Source of the DNA: Hoeflea sp.
GTDB lineage: Bacteria; Pseudomonadota; Alphaproteobacteria; Rhizobiales; Rhizobiaceae
Length of the DNA stretch: 64,000 nt
Assembly (NCBI GenBank): GCA_019084245.1
Contig: JAHRFE010000007.1
Span: 1-64,000 of the forward strand
Reading direction: 5' to 3'
Position numbers and translations under genes: made by a program. This document shows positions 46,721 through 56,601 of this stretch, one piece after another. The notes under the pieces are model-generated. The model did not search any database, was not told the DNA's origin, and was given only the letters and a program-made list of their open reading frames with translations. How positions within the stretch are numbered: position 1 is the stretch's first letter; each line of letters opens with the position of its first letter.

Positions 46721-46954
46721 ATGCGCGACCAAACTCGCGCCGCACCGGGCCGGTTTCAGCGGCTTTCCGGCGCGGTGAAGCTTTGCCGGCTGTTCTGCCG
46801 GCGGCTGCTTGCCGGCCGGCCCCGAGCCCCCGCCGGACTGGATGCCCGCACCCGGTGTGACATCGGATATCCGGGCGATGGCCTGATCGGGGTGAGCGAC
46901 GTCCGGGCGGCGTTTGACCGCAAGCTGCTCGAAAGCGGCCAGCCCTGGCCTTGA
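46721..46954 (+). CDS. Small DUF1127-like protein
   Basis: A 77-residue basic protein. The end LDARTRCDIGYPGDGLIGVSD resembles the DUF1127/YjiS-like segment (L.DRxLxDIG). AAAGGAAAC precedes the ATG at 46721. DUF1127 proteins in alphaproteobacteria affect phosphate and RNA metabolism, but this one is diverged, so the family call is tentative. It is divergent from the LysR gene. Confidence 0.6.
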   Translation: MRDQTRAAPGRFQRLSGAVKLCRLFCRRLLAGRPRAPAGLDARTRCDIGYPGDGLIGVSDVRAAFDRKLLESGQPWP

Positions 46955-47067
46955 ACCCTCGCCGCCCCAATCTGGTGGACCTGAATAGGCAAACCTGCGG
47001 CGTGCCAATGCCCGTAAGCCGAGGGAATGATTGAGGGAACTTGCAGCCAGCCTCTGCGTTGAGCAGG

Positions 47068-47616
47068 ATGGACATTCTGCTCGAGGAATTCACCCAGTCG
47101 CCGAGCCTGCCCTGGCAGGTGATCGCCGTGCGGCTGCTGCTCGCCACCTGCATTGGCGGCGTGCTCGGCCTTGAGCGCGAGATCGCCGAGCGGCCGGCGG
47201 GCCTTCGCACCCACATGATGATCGCGCTGGCAGCCGCCGTGTTCGCCGTGATCACGATCGAGATCACCGCCATGCAGGCCTTCTCCGACGAGCAGATCCG
47301 CACCGATCCGCTGCGGCTGGTCGAGGCGATCACCGCCGGCGTGGCCTTCCTCGCCGCCGGCACGATCCTGCTCCGGCGCGGCGAGGTCCAGGGCCTGACC
47401 ACCGGCGCAGGCATGTGGCTGGCCGGCGCCGCAGGCCTTTCGGCGGGGCTCGGTCTCTGGCTGGTGGCGCTCATGTCCTGCCTGCTGGGCGCCATCGTGC
47501 TGGCGCTGGCGCGGGGGCTTGAAACACGGATGGACCTGAAAAAGCCCAGGCAGACAGTGTGGGAGTCCGGGGATCAATCCGCGGATGACGGCGACCACGG
47601 CGAGAGCCGCGGCTGA
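47068..47616 (+). CDS. MgtC/SapB family membrane protein
   Basis: A 182-residue MgtC/SapB protein. Four to five helices, with RLLLATCIGGVLGLEREIAERPAGLRTHMMIALAA, GVAFLAAGTILLRRGEVQGLTTGAGMWL as the family core. MgtC family members help survival at low magnesium and acid; here the role is unknown. The start at 47068 is favoured, but a TTG at 47041 with GAGGGA upstream is also possible. Confidence 0.88.
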   Translation: MDILLEEFTQSPSLPWQVIAVRLLLATCIGGVLGLEREIAERPAGLRTHMMIALAAAVFAVITIEITAMQAFSDEQIRTDPLRLVEAITAGVAFLAAGTILLRRGEVQGLTTGAGMWLAGAAGLSAGLGLWLVALMSCLLGAIVLALARGLETRMDLKKPRQTVWESGDQSADDGDHGESRG

Positions 47617-47651
47617 GCTGCCTCAGATTGCCAAATCCGCCGGATGCTGGT

Positions 47652-47789
47652 ATGAGCCAAACCATGCAAATGCCGTATCAAATCCGGGCCGCCAGAACCT
47701 TCGTGCTGCAGGACGCCAAGCGTCTGCCGGCGCGGTTTTTCGCCTGGATTTGCGGCGTCAGATCCGGTCTCGCCCGCCTCCCGGCCTGA
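47652..47789 (+). CDS. Possible 45-residue peptide upstream of leuC
   Basis: An ATG frame of 46 codons ending in TGA. The peptide is basic and has a hydrophobic Trp-containing end (RFFAWICGV). No ribosome binding site of strength and no leucine run, so it is not a classic leu leader peptide. It may be a chance frame; the region between the MgtC-like gene and leuC is otherwise unannotated. Confidence 0.3.
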   Translation: MSQTMQMPYQIRAARTFVLQDAKRLPARFFAWICGVRSGLARLPA

Positions 47790-47863
47790 TGCGCCCGCAT
47801 CCGGCCTGAGCCGCTTTTGCGGCAACCACTTCCCCATTTCAGCCTATCGCCAAGGACACCATC

Positions 47864-49273
47864 ATGACCGCACCGCGCACAACCTACGACAAGATCTGGG
47901 ACGACCATATCGTCAACCAGCAGGATGACGGCACAGCGCTTCTCTATATCGACCGCCATCTGGTGCATGAAGTCACCAGCCCGCAGGCGTTTGAAGGCCT
48001 GCGCACGGCGCACCGAACCGTGCGCGCGCCGGAAAAGACGCTGGCCGTCGTCGATCACAATGTACCGACCACGCCTGACCGGCACGAAGGCATCAAGAAC
48101 GAGGAAAGCCGGATCCAGGTCGAGGCGCTGGCCACCAATGCCGCCGAGTTCAAGGTCGAGTATTTCAACGAGAGCGACAAGCGCCAAGGCATCGTCCACA
48201 TCGTCGGCCCCGAGCAGGGCTTCACCCTGCCCGGCACGACCATCGTCTGCGGCGACAGCCACACCTCGACGCATGGCGCCTTCGGCGCGCTGGCGCATGG
48301 CATCGGCACGTCCGAGGTCGAGCATGTGCTGGCGACCCAGACGCTGATCCAGAAGAAGGCCAAGAACATGCTGGTCGAGGTCAATGGCGAACTGCCCGAG
48401 GGCGTTACCGCGAAGGACATCATCCTCGCCATCATCGGCGAGATCGGCACCGCCGGCGGCACCGGTCATGTCATCGAATTCGCCGGCGAAGCGATTCGCG
48501 CGCTGTCGATGGAAGGCCGCATGACGGTCTGCAACATGACCATCGAAGGCGGGGCGCGGGCCGGCCTGATCGCGCCCGACGAGAAGACTTTCGAGTACAT
48601 CAAGGACACGCCCCGCGCGCCAAAAGGCAAGGCCTGGGACATGGCGGTCGAGTACTGGAAATCGCTGGTTTCCGACGAGGGCGCCCATTACGACAAGATC
48701 GTCCGGCTCGACGCTGCCGCCCTGCCGCCGATCGTCTCCTGGGGTTCTTCGCCCGAAGACGTGATCGCGGTGACCGGCGTGGTGCCCAACCCCGATGATA
48801 TCCAGGACGAAGCCAAGCGGACGTCGAAATGGCGGGCGCTCGACTACATGGGTTTGAAGCCGGGCACGAAGATCACCGACATTGCGATCGACCGCGTCTT
48901 CATCGGCTCCTGCACCAACGGCCGCATCGAGGATCTGCGCGCCGCAGCCAAGGTGGTCGAGGGCAAGACGGTGGCGTCCACCGTCAACGCCATGATCGTT
49001 CCGGGCTCGGGCCTGGTCAAGCAGCAGGCCGAGGACGAGGGGCTCGACAAGATCTTCCTCGCGGCCGGCTTCGAGTGGCGCGAACCGGGCTGCTCGATGT
49101 GCCTGGCCATGAACGACGACCGCTTGGCACCGGGCGAGCGCTGCGCCTCGACCTCGAACCGCAACTTCGAAGGCCGCCAGGGCTTCAAGGGCCGCACCCA
49201 TTTGGTCTCGCCGGCCATGGCGGCGGCTGCGGCGATTGCCGGTCATTTCGTTGATATCCGGGAATGGAAGTGA
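47864..49273 (+). CDS. leuC: 3-isopropylmalate dehydratase large subunit LeuC
   Basis: A 469-residue isomerase for leucine synthesis. The three [4Fe-4S] cysteines lie in [13 protein letters not shown] and [36 protein letters not shown] is the family signature. leuD is not adjacent here. Full length. Confidence 0.95.
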   Translation: MTAPRTTYDKIWDDHIVNQQDDGTALLYIDRHLVHEVTSPQAFEGLRTAHRTVRAPEKTLAVVDHNVPTTPDRHEGIKNEESRIQVEALATNAAEFKVEYFNESDKRQGIVHIVGPEQGFTLPGTTIVCGDSHTSTHGAFGALAHGIGTSEVEHVLATQTLIQKKAKNMLVEVNGELPEGVTAKDIILAIIGEIGTAGGTGHVIEFAGEAIRALSMEGRMTVCNMTIEGGARAGLIAPDEKTFEYIKDTPRAPKGKAWDMAVEYWKSLVSDEGAHYDKIVRLDAAALPPIVSWGSSPEDVIAVTGVVPNPDDIQDEAKRTSKWRALDYMGLKPGTKITDIAIDRVFIGSCTNGRIEDLRAAAKVVEGKTVASTVNAMIVPGSGLVKQQAEDEGLDKIFLAAGFEWREPGCSMCLAMNDDRLAPGERCASTSNRNFEGRQGFKGRTHLVSPAMAAAAAIAGHFVDIREWK

Positions 49274-49492
49274 GCGGCAGGCACTCCACCCCGGCGACCC
49301 GCCTCCCTGGTTGAATTCGCAGACGGACCCCGGATTTTTTCGGGGCCGGCAGCCATTCAGGCATTGTAAACCCTGTTCCTGGTCTTGGCGCGATACGCCC
49401 AAGTCAAACGCGGTCGCGTGCCAACTGCTCCGTTTTCCTTAAGTAGATTTGTGCTTGATGCTCGTCACTCAGGGATCACGGAAGGACGCATC

Positions 49493-50881
49493 ATGATTGG
49501 GACCAATCCCAGGTTTATCTTCGGATACCTGCTCTTGCTGGGCATCGTTGCCGTGGGCGTGATCTTGAGTAGCGTGTTCTGGCTGACGTCCCGTCTCGAC
49601 AAGCTGGAGCAGCAAGGCGTCGAGAACGTCGTCGAGTTGATGGTGACCGAGAAAGTGGAACGCGTGAAGGTTTCCACGGCCGACTATGCGCATTGGAACC
49701 TTGCCTATGAGCTGGTCATCGCCAATGACAAAGATGGGCTTTATGATAATCTGGGATCGGGTGCGACGGAAAGTGATCTGTTTGACCAGATCGTCATTCT
49801 GAACAGCAAGGGCAAGGTGGTGCATGTCTATGACAGCACCGGCTCCCTCGGTTCGCCCGAAGATTTTGACTTGGAGGGGATCCTGCCGTTTCTGGCGCGC
49901 CTCAAGGAAACCATCCCCGCCGACTATGTCACCGTCTCCGGGATCGGCACGGTCGACGGGGTCTATGGCGCGATCGCGGCCACAAGAATCACCCCTGACT
50001 ATCTTGAAAACTCCGAAAGCGCACCACTTCCGGTCATGCTCGGTATCAAACTGTTCAACGAGGATGCATTGCAGGCCATTGCCAGGTTAACCCAGGGAAC
50101 CGGCTATGCGATCACGCCGGTGGGCGATCCGCCAGCGGACCCCGCGATTGAGCTTGCCGGTCCGGATGGTACTCCGGTCGCTCAGCTTATCTGGACACAC
50201 AATCAGGTCGGAACCGCGCTGCGCACGGAAATCATGCCGGCTCTCCTGCTGGTCTGTGTCAGTATCTTCGGAATTTGTCTGTTTGCGGCACGCTACTTCC
50301 ACCAGCAGAGCAAGGCGCTCGACCGCGCCATGATGGTGGCGTCGACCGACAAGCTAACGGGGCTTCTCAACCGGTCGGGGCTCGATGAAGCGCTCAGAGC
50401 GCCGAAGGTTAAGGCACGGATCGATGCCGGGCATGTGGCGATCATCTACCTCGACCTGAATGGTTTCAAACAGCTCAATGACGAGCACGGTCACGATGAC
50501 GGCGATCAGGCGTTGAGGATAACGGCGGAACGGCTGCGCGATGCGGTGCGTCCGCAAGATCTCGTTGTCCGGCTGGGTGGAGACGAGTTCATCTGCATGG
50601 TGTTCGACCGGGCCCCGGGCGCTGCCGCGAGAGCGGTTTCGGACAGGATTCTGATCAACCACGTCGGACCGATACGGTTTGCGCATCACGAAAAGGTTGT
50701 CACCTCCTCGCTCGGGGTAGCCCTGGGTGAACCCGGTCTGGCATGGGAAGTGCTCATGTCGCGGGCGGATCAGGCAATGTACCAGGCAAAACGCGGGAAG
50801 CTGACCGTTGCCGTGTTTCATGAGGCGGATGACATGGCAAATGCGCAGGCCGGGAAGCACGGCGCTCCAATCGCCGCCTAG
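49493..50881 (+). CDS. Membrane diguanylate cyclase (CHASE4-like + GGDEF)
   Basis: A 462-residue protein: one N-terminal helix (about 8-30), a periplasmic CHASE4-like sensor (about 35-250) with DYAHWNLAYELV, a second helix (about 255-275), and a GGDEF domain from 285 on. The active site RLGGDEF is intact, and the I-site RPQD sits five residues before it, so product inhibition is likely. GGAAGG precedes the ATG at 49493. Confidence 0.9.
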   Translation: MIGTNPRFIFGYLLLLGIVAVGVILSSVFWLTSRLDKLEQQGVENVVELMVTEKVERVKVSTADYAHWNLAYELVIANDKDGLYDNLGSGATESDLFDQIVILNSKGKVVHVYDSTGSLGSPEDFDLEGILPFLARLKETIPADYVTVSGIGTVDGVYGAIAATRITPDYLENSESAPLPVMLGIKLFNEDALQAIARLTQGTGYAITPVGDPPADPAIELAGPDGTPVAQLIWTHNQVGTALRTEIMPALLLVCVSIFGICLFAARYFHQQSKALDRAMMVASTDKLTGLLNRSGLDEALRAPKVKARIDAGHVAIIYLDLNGFKQLNDEHGHDDGDQALRITAERLRDAVRPQDLVVRLGGDEFICMVFDRAPGAAARAVSDRILINHVGPIRFAHHEKVVTSSLGVALGEPGLAWEVLMSRADQAMYQAKRGKLTVAVFHEADDMANAQAGKHGAPIAA

Positions 50882-51017
50882 GTCCTGCCTCGATGAGTAG
50901 AACGCCTGGCAAATTTACAGTCAGGCATGCTTGTCAAACCGGGCCTCGGTCTCCAGTCCGTCGGCGCTGCAGCGGACCCGGATTGTCGGATCGCCTCGAG
51001 AGAGAATTCGACTCCAT

Positions 51018-51263
51018 TCAGCCCAGGTGCAGATGCGCCTCGATCGCCGCGGCGATGAAGGCCTTGCGCGCTTCCCGCGACGGGGTGCTGCCATGCACCA
51101 CGCTCTCGCAAATCTGTTCGGCGTCGCGGTAGCGGCTGCCCGCAGTGTCGGGCCACTTCCGGTGCAGCAGCGCTTGCGCCTCGCGGGCGGTTTTCACCTT
51201 CCGCAGGCGACCGGTTTCGGGGTCTTCGATGGTGACCGGGTTCTTCCAGGCTGTTGATCGCAT
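51018..51263 (-). CDS. DUF982 domain-containing protein
   Basis: An 81-residue protein of the DUF982 family common in Rhizobiales: WKNPVTIEDPETGRLRKVKTAREAQALLHRKWPDTAGSRY, followed by an ACESV-like segment (AEQICESVVHG) and an Ala-rich end. Function unknown. The Met at 51263 is preceded by AAGGAG. Confidence 0.87.
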   Translation of the reverse strand: MRSTAWKNPVTIEDPETGRLRKVKTAREAQALLHRKWPDTAGSRYRDAEQICESVVHGSTPSREARKAFIAAAIEAHLHLG

Positions 51264-51525
51264 CGGATTGTCTCCTTGCAAGTGGGAGATCATTGTCCGC
51301 CCATCCGCGGCAGAGGTCACGGGCGTTTGACAACCTTGGTTACCGGCCGGTGGCCGTCGCAAGGCAGAGAACCGGAGAGTGTGCCGTTTTGCGACAAGTC
51401 GATGGATATTGCGGGTGGAGCGACCGCGCTGGCCGGAAATCGGGCGTCCGCAGGATCCGGCAATGGGCGACCGGGTGAGGCTGTGACAAGGCGGTATCCG
51501 CCTTGCAGTTGACCACGCCTGAATC

Positions 51526-51963
51526 CTACGGCCGGATCACGCAGACGCCCGAGCCGCTGCAGCTTGCGCCGCGGTTCTTGTCGACGATGATCACCTTCGG
51601 GCCCGAGCGATTGCCCGTATGGCTGCCGCCGGACTTGCGCTTGATGTAGACCGTGTCACTGTCGCGGCGGATCTTGCTGCTCGGCTGCTTCAGGCCCGAG
51701 TCCGTGTCGACCCGTCCTGGCGAGGTCGAGCTCGAACGGCGGCGGTCGTCGTCCTTGTTGATGATGATGATGGTGACATTGTCGCGGTCGCGGAGCAGTT
51801 TCGATTTGGCTGACGGCATCTTGAGCTCGGTTGCCGCTGCCGGCGCTGCAATGGTCGCACCCAGGGCAACACTTGCGCCGACAAGCAGCGCCATCGAGAT
51901 CCGGCCCGCGTAAGCGCCGGCTGCCATGCGGCCGGTCTTGTGGGAGGCAGACTTGGTGATCAT
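51526..51963 (-). CDS. Secreted hypothetical protein with C-terminal Cys pair
   Basis: A 145-residue protein with an N-terminal hydrophobic segment (about 22-46, ending PAAATEL), likely a signal peptide. The mature part is basic and Ser-rich, with NVTIIIINKDDDRR, VYIKRKSGGSH and VIIVDKNRG, and ends in ASCSGSGVCVIRP, two Cys five residues apart. I know no family for it. The Val/Ile-rich short strands with charged loops suggest a beta-strand repeat. Confidence 0.6.
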   Translation of the reverse strand: MITKSASHKTGRMAAGAYAGRISMALLVGASVALGATIAAPAAATELKMPSAKSKLLRDRDNVTIIIINKDDDRRRSSSTSPGRVDTDSGLKQPSSKIRRDSDTVYIKRKSGGSHTGNRSGPKVIIVDKNRGASCSGSGVCVIRP

Positions 51964-52233
51964 GGTCGGTATCCTTCTGGTTGCCGCGCGCCCCGCAGTG
52001 TGAGATGGCAGGTTTCGCAGGCGAAATTGGCTCCATTGTGTCGCAGGGTGGCCTCGAAGTCACCCGCGGCGCCCGTCAATCGTCTGTTAACCTTAAGACC
52101 GGGCCGCCCAATCGAGGCGCGTCCCACCCGCGGCCTCTGCCCGGCCCGGGTGCGGCCATCGTGCGGCCAGGGCGCGGCCAGAGCGCGGTCAGACTATCGG
52201 CAGGCTTGACCGTGACCGAAGTTTGGACGAAAC

Positions 52234-52707
52234 ATGGCCGCCATGGACACACCGGACAAGATCGACATCTCGCTGTTGCGCCTCAATGACGCGCATCATT
52301 TCTCGCCGCTGCTGGCGGCCTATGTGCAGTCGCTCAAGCGCGGCGCGCCGCGCAGGCCGGATGATTTTTACGCCGAAACCCTGCTGCAGGACCGGGTAGC
52401 GCAGATTTTCGGGGCGCGGCTCGATGGAGAGCTGGTCGGATTCGTCGTGTCTTACGATCTGCCCGATCCGGTCACCGGCATGCGCATCGGCCAGGTCGAT
52501 CACCTCTATGTCAGTCACCTGCACCGCAACTTGGGCATTGCCCAGGCGATGATCGACATGCTGGTGGAGGAAAGCGACGCCCACGGCTGGGAGCGAATCG
52601 TTCTCAACGCGCCGCGCCTGCCCGAGGACGGCCGAAAACTTTACGAAAAAATAGCCACGAAGGCGGATTTTTCCAGCTGGGAAATACGCTTCGATCAGTC
52701 GGCCTGA
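52234..52707 (+). CDS. GNAT family acetyltransferase
   Basis: A 157-residue GNAT protein. VDHLYVSHLHRNLGIAQAMIDML carries the acetyl-CoA loop (HRNLGIA, a diverged RxxGxG/A). IVLNAPRLPEDGRKLYEKIA ends the fold. Substrate unknown. It precedes the sdh operon by 234 bp and is probably a separate unit. A second Met is available at 52243. Confidence 0.78.
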   Translation: MAAMDTPDKIDISLLRLNDAHHFSPLLAAYVQSLKRGAPRRPDDFYAETLLQDRVAQIFGARLDGELVGFVVSYDLPDPVTGMRIGQVDHLYVSHLHRNLGIAQAMIDMLVEESDAHGWERIVLNAPRLPEDGRKLYEKIATKADFSSWEIRFDQSA

Positions 52708-52941
52708 GTGTTTTGATCGCAGCCTGAGGTTTCGGCTGCCGCGTTTGCGCGGTTTGAACCGATTGAAGCGCCACCCCGGCCGGGCGCGGTTACGACGTTT
52801 CAACCAAAGGCTTGTCATGAAAGACAAACCGGGCTTTGACGCGGTGCACATAAGACACTAAAACCCTGTCACGGCTACCGGCCCGCGCGGTTCGCGGACT
52901 CGATCCGTGGCATCCTTGAGGGAACAAAGGACAAGGTCCCG

Positions 52942-53334
52942 ATGAGCAATGTGACGCAGAACCGGCCATTGTCGCCGCATCTGAGCATCTACAAGCAAAT
53001 TCCGACCATGATGATGTCGATCATGCATCGGTTTACCGGCATGGCGCTGTATGCGGGCACACTGCTGGTCGCCTGGTGGCTGGTGGCGGCAGCGTCGGGC
53101 GAGGCCTATTTCGACTGGGTGAACTCCATCTTCGGTTCGCTGCTCGGACGGCTGGTGCTGTTGGGCTACACCTGGGCGCTGATCCATCACATGCTTGGCG
53201 GAATCAAGCATCTTGCCTGGGATATGGGCTACGGCTTCGAGAAGGAATTCTCGACCAAGGTCGCCAGATTGCAGGTCGTCGCCTCGGTGGTGCTGACGCT
53301 GGCGCTCTGGATCATCGGCTACATGGCGCGTTGA
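52942..53334 (+). CDS. sdhC: Succinate dehydrogenase cytochrome b556 subunit SdhC
   Basis: A 130-residue three-helix membrane subunit. [29 protein letters not shown] is the family N-terminus with the quinone-site Ser and Arg, and the heme ligand His lies in [14 protein letters not shown]. First gene of sdhCDAB; GATCAAA upstream sequence is unremarkable. Confidence 0.95.
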   Translation: MSNVTQNRPLSPHLSIYKQIPTMMMSIMHRFTGMALYAGTLLVAWWLVAAASGEAYFDWVNSIFGSLLGRLVLLGYTWALIHHMLGGIKHLAWDMGYGFEKEFSTKVARLQVVASVVLTLALWIIGYMAR

Positions 53335-53345
53335 GGGAGACTATC

Positions 53346-53729
53346 ATGACAGACATGCGCACACCGCTCGCCAGGGTTCGCGGACTTGGATCCGCCAAGG
53401 ACGGAACGGAGCATTTCTGGCGACAGCGGCTCACCGCGGTTGCCAATGTGCCGCTGTTCCTGTTCTTCGTCCTGTTCATCATCGCCTATAGTGGCGAACC
53501 CTATGCCGTGGTCGCGGGCGCCCTGTCCAATCCTCTGGTGGCGGTGCTGATGGGCCTGATGGTGATTTCCGGCATCATTCACATGAAGCTCGGTATGCAA
53601 GTGATCATCGAGGACTATATCCATGCCGAGGGCATGAAGATGAGCCTTTTGATCCTCAACACCTTCTTTTCAATCGCAGTCGGCGCGGTGTCGCTGTTCG
53701 CGGTTCTCAAACTCGGCTTCGGAGGCTGA
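53346..53729 (+). CDS. sdhD: Succinate dehydrogenase hydrophobic anchor SdhD
   Basis: A 127-residue anchor with three helices. [17 protein letters not shown] and [24 protein letters not shown] contain the heme ligand histidine and the quinone-site Asp-Tyr pair (EDYIH). It follows sdhC by 11 bp. Confidence 0.94.
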   Translation: MTDMRTPLARVRGLGSAKDGTEHFWRQRLTAVANVPLFLFFVLFIIAYSGEPYAVVAGALSNPLVAVLMGLMVISGIIHMKLGMQVIIEDYIHAEGMKMSLLILNTFFSIAVGAVSLFAVLKLGFGG

Positions 53730-53735
53730 CAAACC

Positions 53736-55577
53736 ATGGTAATGACGTCGAGCGTCAACATTGGCGGACGCGCCTATTCGATTGTCGATCACGCCTATGA
53801 CGTGGTCGTGGTCGGTGCCGGCGGCGCCGGACTGCGCGCCACCCTGGGCATGGCCGAGCAGGGCTTCAAGACCGCCTGCATCTCCAAGGTGTTCCCGACC
53901 CGGTCGCACACGGTTGCCGCCCAGGGCGGCATCGCCGCGTCGCTGACCAACATGACGCCCGACAGCTGGCAGTGGCACATGTATGACACCGTCAAGGGCT
54001 CGGACTGGCTCGGCGATGTCGATGCCATGCAGTACCTGACCATGGAAGCGCCGAAGGCCGTCTACGAGCTCGAGCATTACGGCGTGCCGTTCTCGCGCAC
54101 CGAGGACGGGCGCATCTACCAGCGCCCCTTCGGCGGCCACATGCAGAATTACGGCGAGGGCCCGCCGGTGCAGCGCACCTGTGCGGCCGCCGACCGCACC
54201 GGCCACGCCATCCTGCACACGCTCTATGGCCAGTCGCTGAAGAACAATGCCGAATTCTTCATCGAGTATTTCGCGCTTGACCTGCTGATGGAAGAGGACG
54301 GCCGCTGCACCGGCGTGGTGGCCTGGAACCTCGACGACGGCACCATTCACCGGTTTTCCGCCAAGATGGTGGTGCTGGCCACCGGCGGCTATGGCCGGGC
54401 CTATTTCTCCGCCACCAGCGCACACACCTGCACCGGCGACGGCAACGCCATGATCGCCCGCGCCGGGCTGCCGCTGCAGGACATGGAGTTCGTGCAGTTC
54501 CACCCGACCGGCATCTACGGCGCCGGCTGCCTGATCACCGAGGGCGCGCGCGGCGAGGGCGGCTATCTGGTCAATTCCGAGGGCGAGCGCTTCATGGAGC
54601 GCTATGCGCCGTCGGCCAAGGACCTGGCCTCGCGCGACGTCGTCTCGCGCTGCATGACGCTCGAAATCCGCGAGGGCCGCGGCGTCGGCAAGGAGAAGGA
54701 CCACATCTACCTGCATCTGGATCATCTCGATCCCGCGGTGCTGCACGAGCGGCTGCCGGGCATTTCCGAAAGCGCCAAGATCTTCGCCGGCGTCGACGTG
54801 ACCCGCGAGCCGATCCCGGTGCTGCCGACGGTGCATTACAACATGGGCGGCATTCCCACCAATTACTGGGGCGAAGTTCTGAGCCCGACGCCCGAGGCGC
54901 CGGACCGGGTGACGCCGGGCCTGATGGCGGTCGGCGAGGCTGGCTGCGCCAGCGTTCACGGCGCCAACCGGCTTGGCTCCAACTCGCTCATCGACCTTGT
55001 GGTGTTCGGACGCGCCGCCGCGATCCGCGCCGGCGAGGTGATCGACCGTACCTCGAGTATCCCGGGCGTCAACGAGGCCTCGTTTACGAAGATCATGACC
55101 CGCTTCGACCGTCTGCGCCATGCCAATGGGTCGACGCCGACGGCTGACCTGCGCGAGAAGATGCAGCGCGCCATGCAGGAAGACGCCGCCGTGTTCCGCA
55201 CCCAGGAATCGCTCGAATCCGGCTGCCGGCGGATCTCGGAGATCTGGGGCGAGCTTTCCGACGTCAAGGTCACCGACCGTTCGTTGATCTGGAACTCGGA
55301 CCTGATGGAGACGCTGGAACTCGAGAACCTGATGGCCAACGCGATTGCCACTGTCTATGGCGCCGAGGCCCGCAAGGAAAGCCGCGGCAGCCACGCGCGC
55401 GAGGACTATGTCGACGGTCCCTTCGGCGGCCGCGACGACGAGAACTGGCGCAAGCACACGCTGGCCTGGGTGAACGACAGGGGCGACGTCAGGCTCGACT
55501 ACCGCCCGGTCCACACCGAGCTGATCGCCGAAGGCATCGATCTCGCCAAGATCGCGCCTAAAGCCCGCGTGTACTGA
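53736..55577 (+). CDS. sdhA: Succinate dehydrogenase flavoprotein SdhA
   Basis: A 613-residue flavoprotein. The FAD dinucleotide motif is [11 protein letters not shown] (about 26-35), the covalent FAD histidine is His58 in [10 protein letters not shown], and the active-site region is [23 protein letters not shown]. It oxidises succinate to fumarate and feeds electrons to SdhB. Alternative start at the third codon (ATG 53742). Confidence 0.97.
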   Translation: MVMTSSVNIGGRAYSIVDHAYDVVVVGAGGAGLRATLGMAEQGFKTACISKVFPTRSHTVAAQGGIAASLTNMTPDSWQWHMYDTVKGSDWLGDVDAMQYLTMEAPKAVYELEHYGVPFSRTEDGRIYQRPFGGHMQNYGEGPPVQRTCAAADRTGHAILHTLYGQSLKNNAEFFIEYFALDLLMEEDGRCTGVVAWNLDDGTIHRFSAKMVVLATGGYGRAYFSATSAHTCTGDGNAMIARAGLPLQDMEFVQFHPTGIYGAGCLITEGARGEGGYLVNSEGERFMERYAPSAKDLASRDVVSRCMTLEIREGRGVGKEKDHIYLHLDHLDPAVLHERLPGISESAKIFAGVDVTREPIPVLPTVHYNMGGIPTNYWGEVLSPTPEAPDRVTPGLMAVGEAGCASVHGANRLGSNSLIDLVVFGRAAAIRAGEVIDRTSSIPGVNEASFTKIMTRFDRLRHANGSTPTADLREKMQRAMQEDAAVFRTQESLESGCRRISEIWGELSDVKVTDRSLIWNSDLMETLELENLMANAIATVYGAEARKESRGSHAREDYVDGPFGGRDDENWRKHTLAWVNDRGDVRLDYRPVHTELIAEGIDLAKIAPKARVY

Positions 55578-55592
55578 GAGGGAACAGAGACC

Positions 55593-56372
55593 ATGGTTGA
55601 ACTCACACTCCCCAAAAATTCGCAGCCGAAGCCGGGCAAGTCCTGGCCGAAGCCTGAGGGCGCCAAAAACACCCGCGAATTCAAGATCTACCGCTGGTCG
55701 CCGGATGACGCGGAAAACCCGCGCATCGACACGTTCCACATCGACCTTGACGATTGCGGACCGATGGTGCTCGACGGGCTGTTGTGGATCAAGAACAAGA
55801 TCGACGCGACGCTGACGCTGCGCCGCTCCTGCCGCGAGGGGATCTGCGGCTCCTGCGCGATGAACATCGACGGCACCAACACGCTCGCCTGCACCAAGGG
55901 TCTCGACGAGATCGACGGCGCAGTGAAGGTCTATCCGCTGCCGCATCTGCCGGTGGTCAAGGACCTGGTTCCGGACCTGACCAATTTCTACGCCCAGCAT
56001 CGCTCGATCGAGCCGTGGCTCAAGACCGTGTCGCCGACCCCGGCCAAGGAATGGAAGCAGAGCCACGAGGACCGGGCCAAGTTGGACGGGCTCTACGAGT
56101 GCATCCTGTGCGCCTGCTGCTCGGCCTCCTGCCCGAGCTACTGGTGGAACGGCGACCGCTATCTCGGCCCCGCCGTGCTGCTGCAGGCCTATCGCTGGCT
56201 CATCGACAGCCGCGACGAATCCACTGGCGAACGGCTCGACAATCTCGAGGATCCGTTCCGGCTCTATCGCTGCCACACGATCATGAACTGCGCCCAGACC
56301 TGCCCCAAGGGGCTGAACCCGGCCAAGGCGATCGCCGAGATCAAGAAGATGATGGTCGAGCGCCGGATGTAG
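55593..56372 (+). CDS. sdhB: Succinate dehydrogenase iron-sulfur subunit SdhB
   Basis: A 259-residue iron-sulfur protein. [2Fe-2S] ligands are in [16 protein letters not shown]; the [4Fe-4S] set is [16 protein letters not shown]; the [3Fe-4S] set is [17 protein letters not shown]. Carries electrons from SdhA to quinone in the membrane. Confidence 0.97.
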   Translation: MVELTLPKNSQPKPGKSWPKPEGAKNTREFKIYRWSPDDAENPRIDTFHIDLDDCGPMVLDGLLWIKNKIDATLTLRRSCREGICGSCAMNIDGTNTLACTKGLDEIDGAVKVYPLPHLPVVKDLVPDLTNFYAQHRSIEPWLKTVSPTPAKEWKQSHEDRAKLDGLYECILCACCSASCPSYWWNGDRYLGPAVLLQAYRWLIDSRDESTGERLDNLEDPFRLYRCHTIMNCAQTCPKGLNPAKAIAEIKKMMVERRM

Positions 56373-56395
56373 GCCAGGCAAGACACCAATTCGAG

Positions 56396-56421
56396 AAGGG
56401 GCGTCCAAGCGCCCCTTTTTT
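56396..56421 (+). terminator. Intrinsic terminator after sdhB
   Basis: AAGGGGCG (56396-56403) pairs with CGCCCCTT (56410-56417) across TCCAAG, followed by T residues. Confidence 0.88.
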
Positions 56422-56454
56422 ATGTCCGAGTGTGACGGAGGTCTTGCGTCTCGT

Positions 56455-56580
56455 GATCTCCCCCGTTGCGGGGGAGATGTCACGAAGTGACAGAGGGGGG
56501 TAAAGGCAGCAAATTCGGTGCTGGCGACGCCGCCCCCCTCTGTCGGCTACGCCGACATCTCCCCCGCAAGGGGGGAGATC
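56455..56580. mobile_element. MITE-like palindromic element, copy 2
   Basis: A 126-bp copy of the element at 41732-41870, with the same terminal blocks (GATCTCCCCC, GATGTCACGAAGTGACAGA, then the complementary right half ending GGGGGGAGATC). The central third differs completely between the copies. It lies just after the sdh terminator. Confidence 0.85.
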
Positions 56581-56601
56581 AGGGACCCGCCGCGCTTCTT
56601 C

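Noticed and set aside
47678-49402. A 574-codon open frame on the minus strand
   Set aside because: Antisense to leuC. Low-complexity shadow frame.
53670-56483. A 937-codon open frame on the minus strand
   Set aside because: It is the complement of sdhD-sdhA-sdhB, has no domain, and runs into the MITE. A shadow frame.
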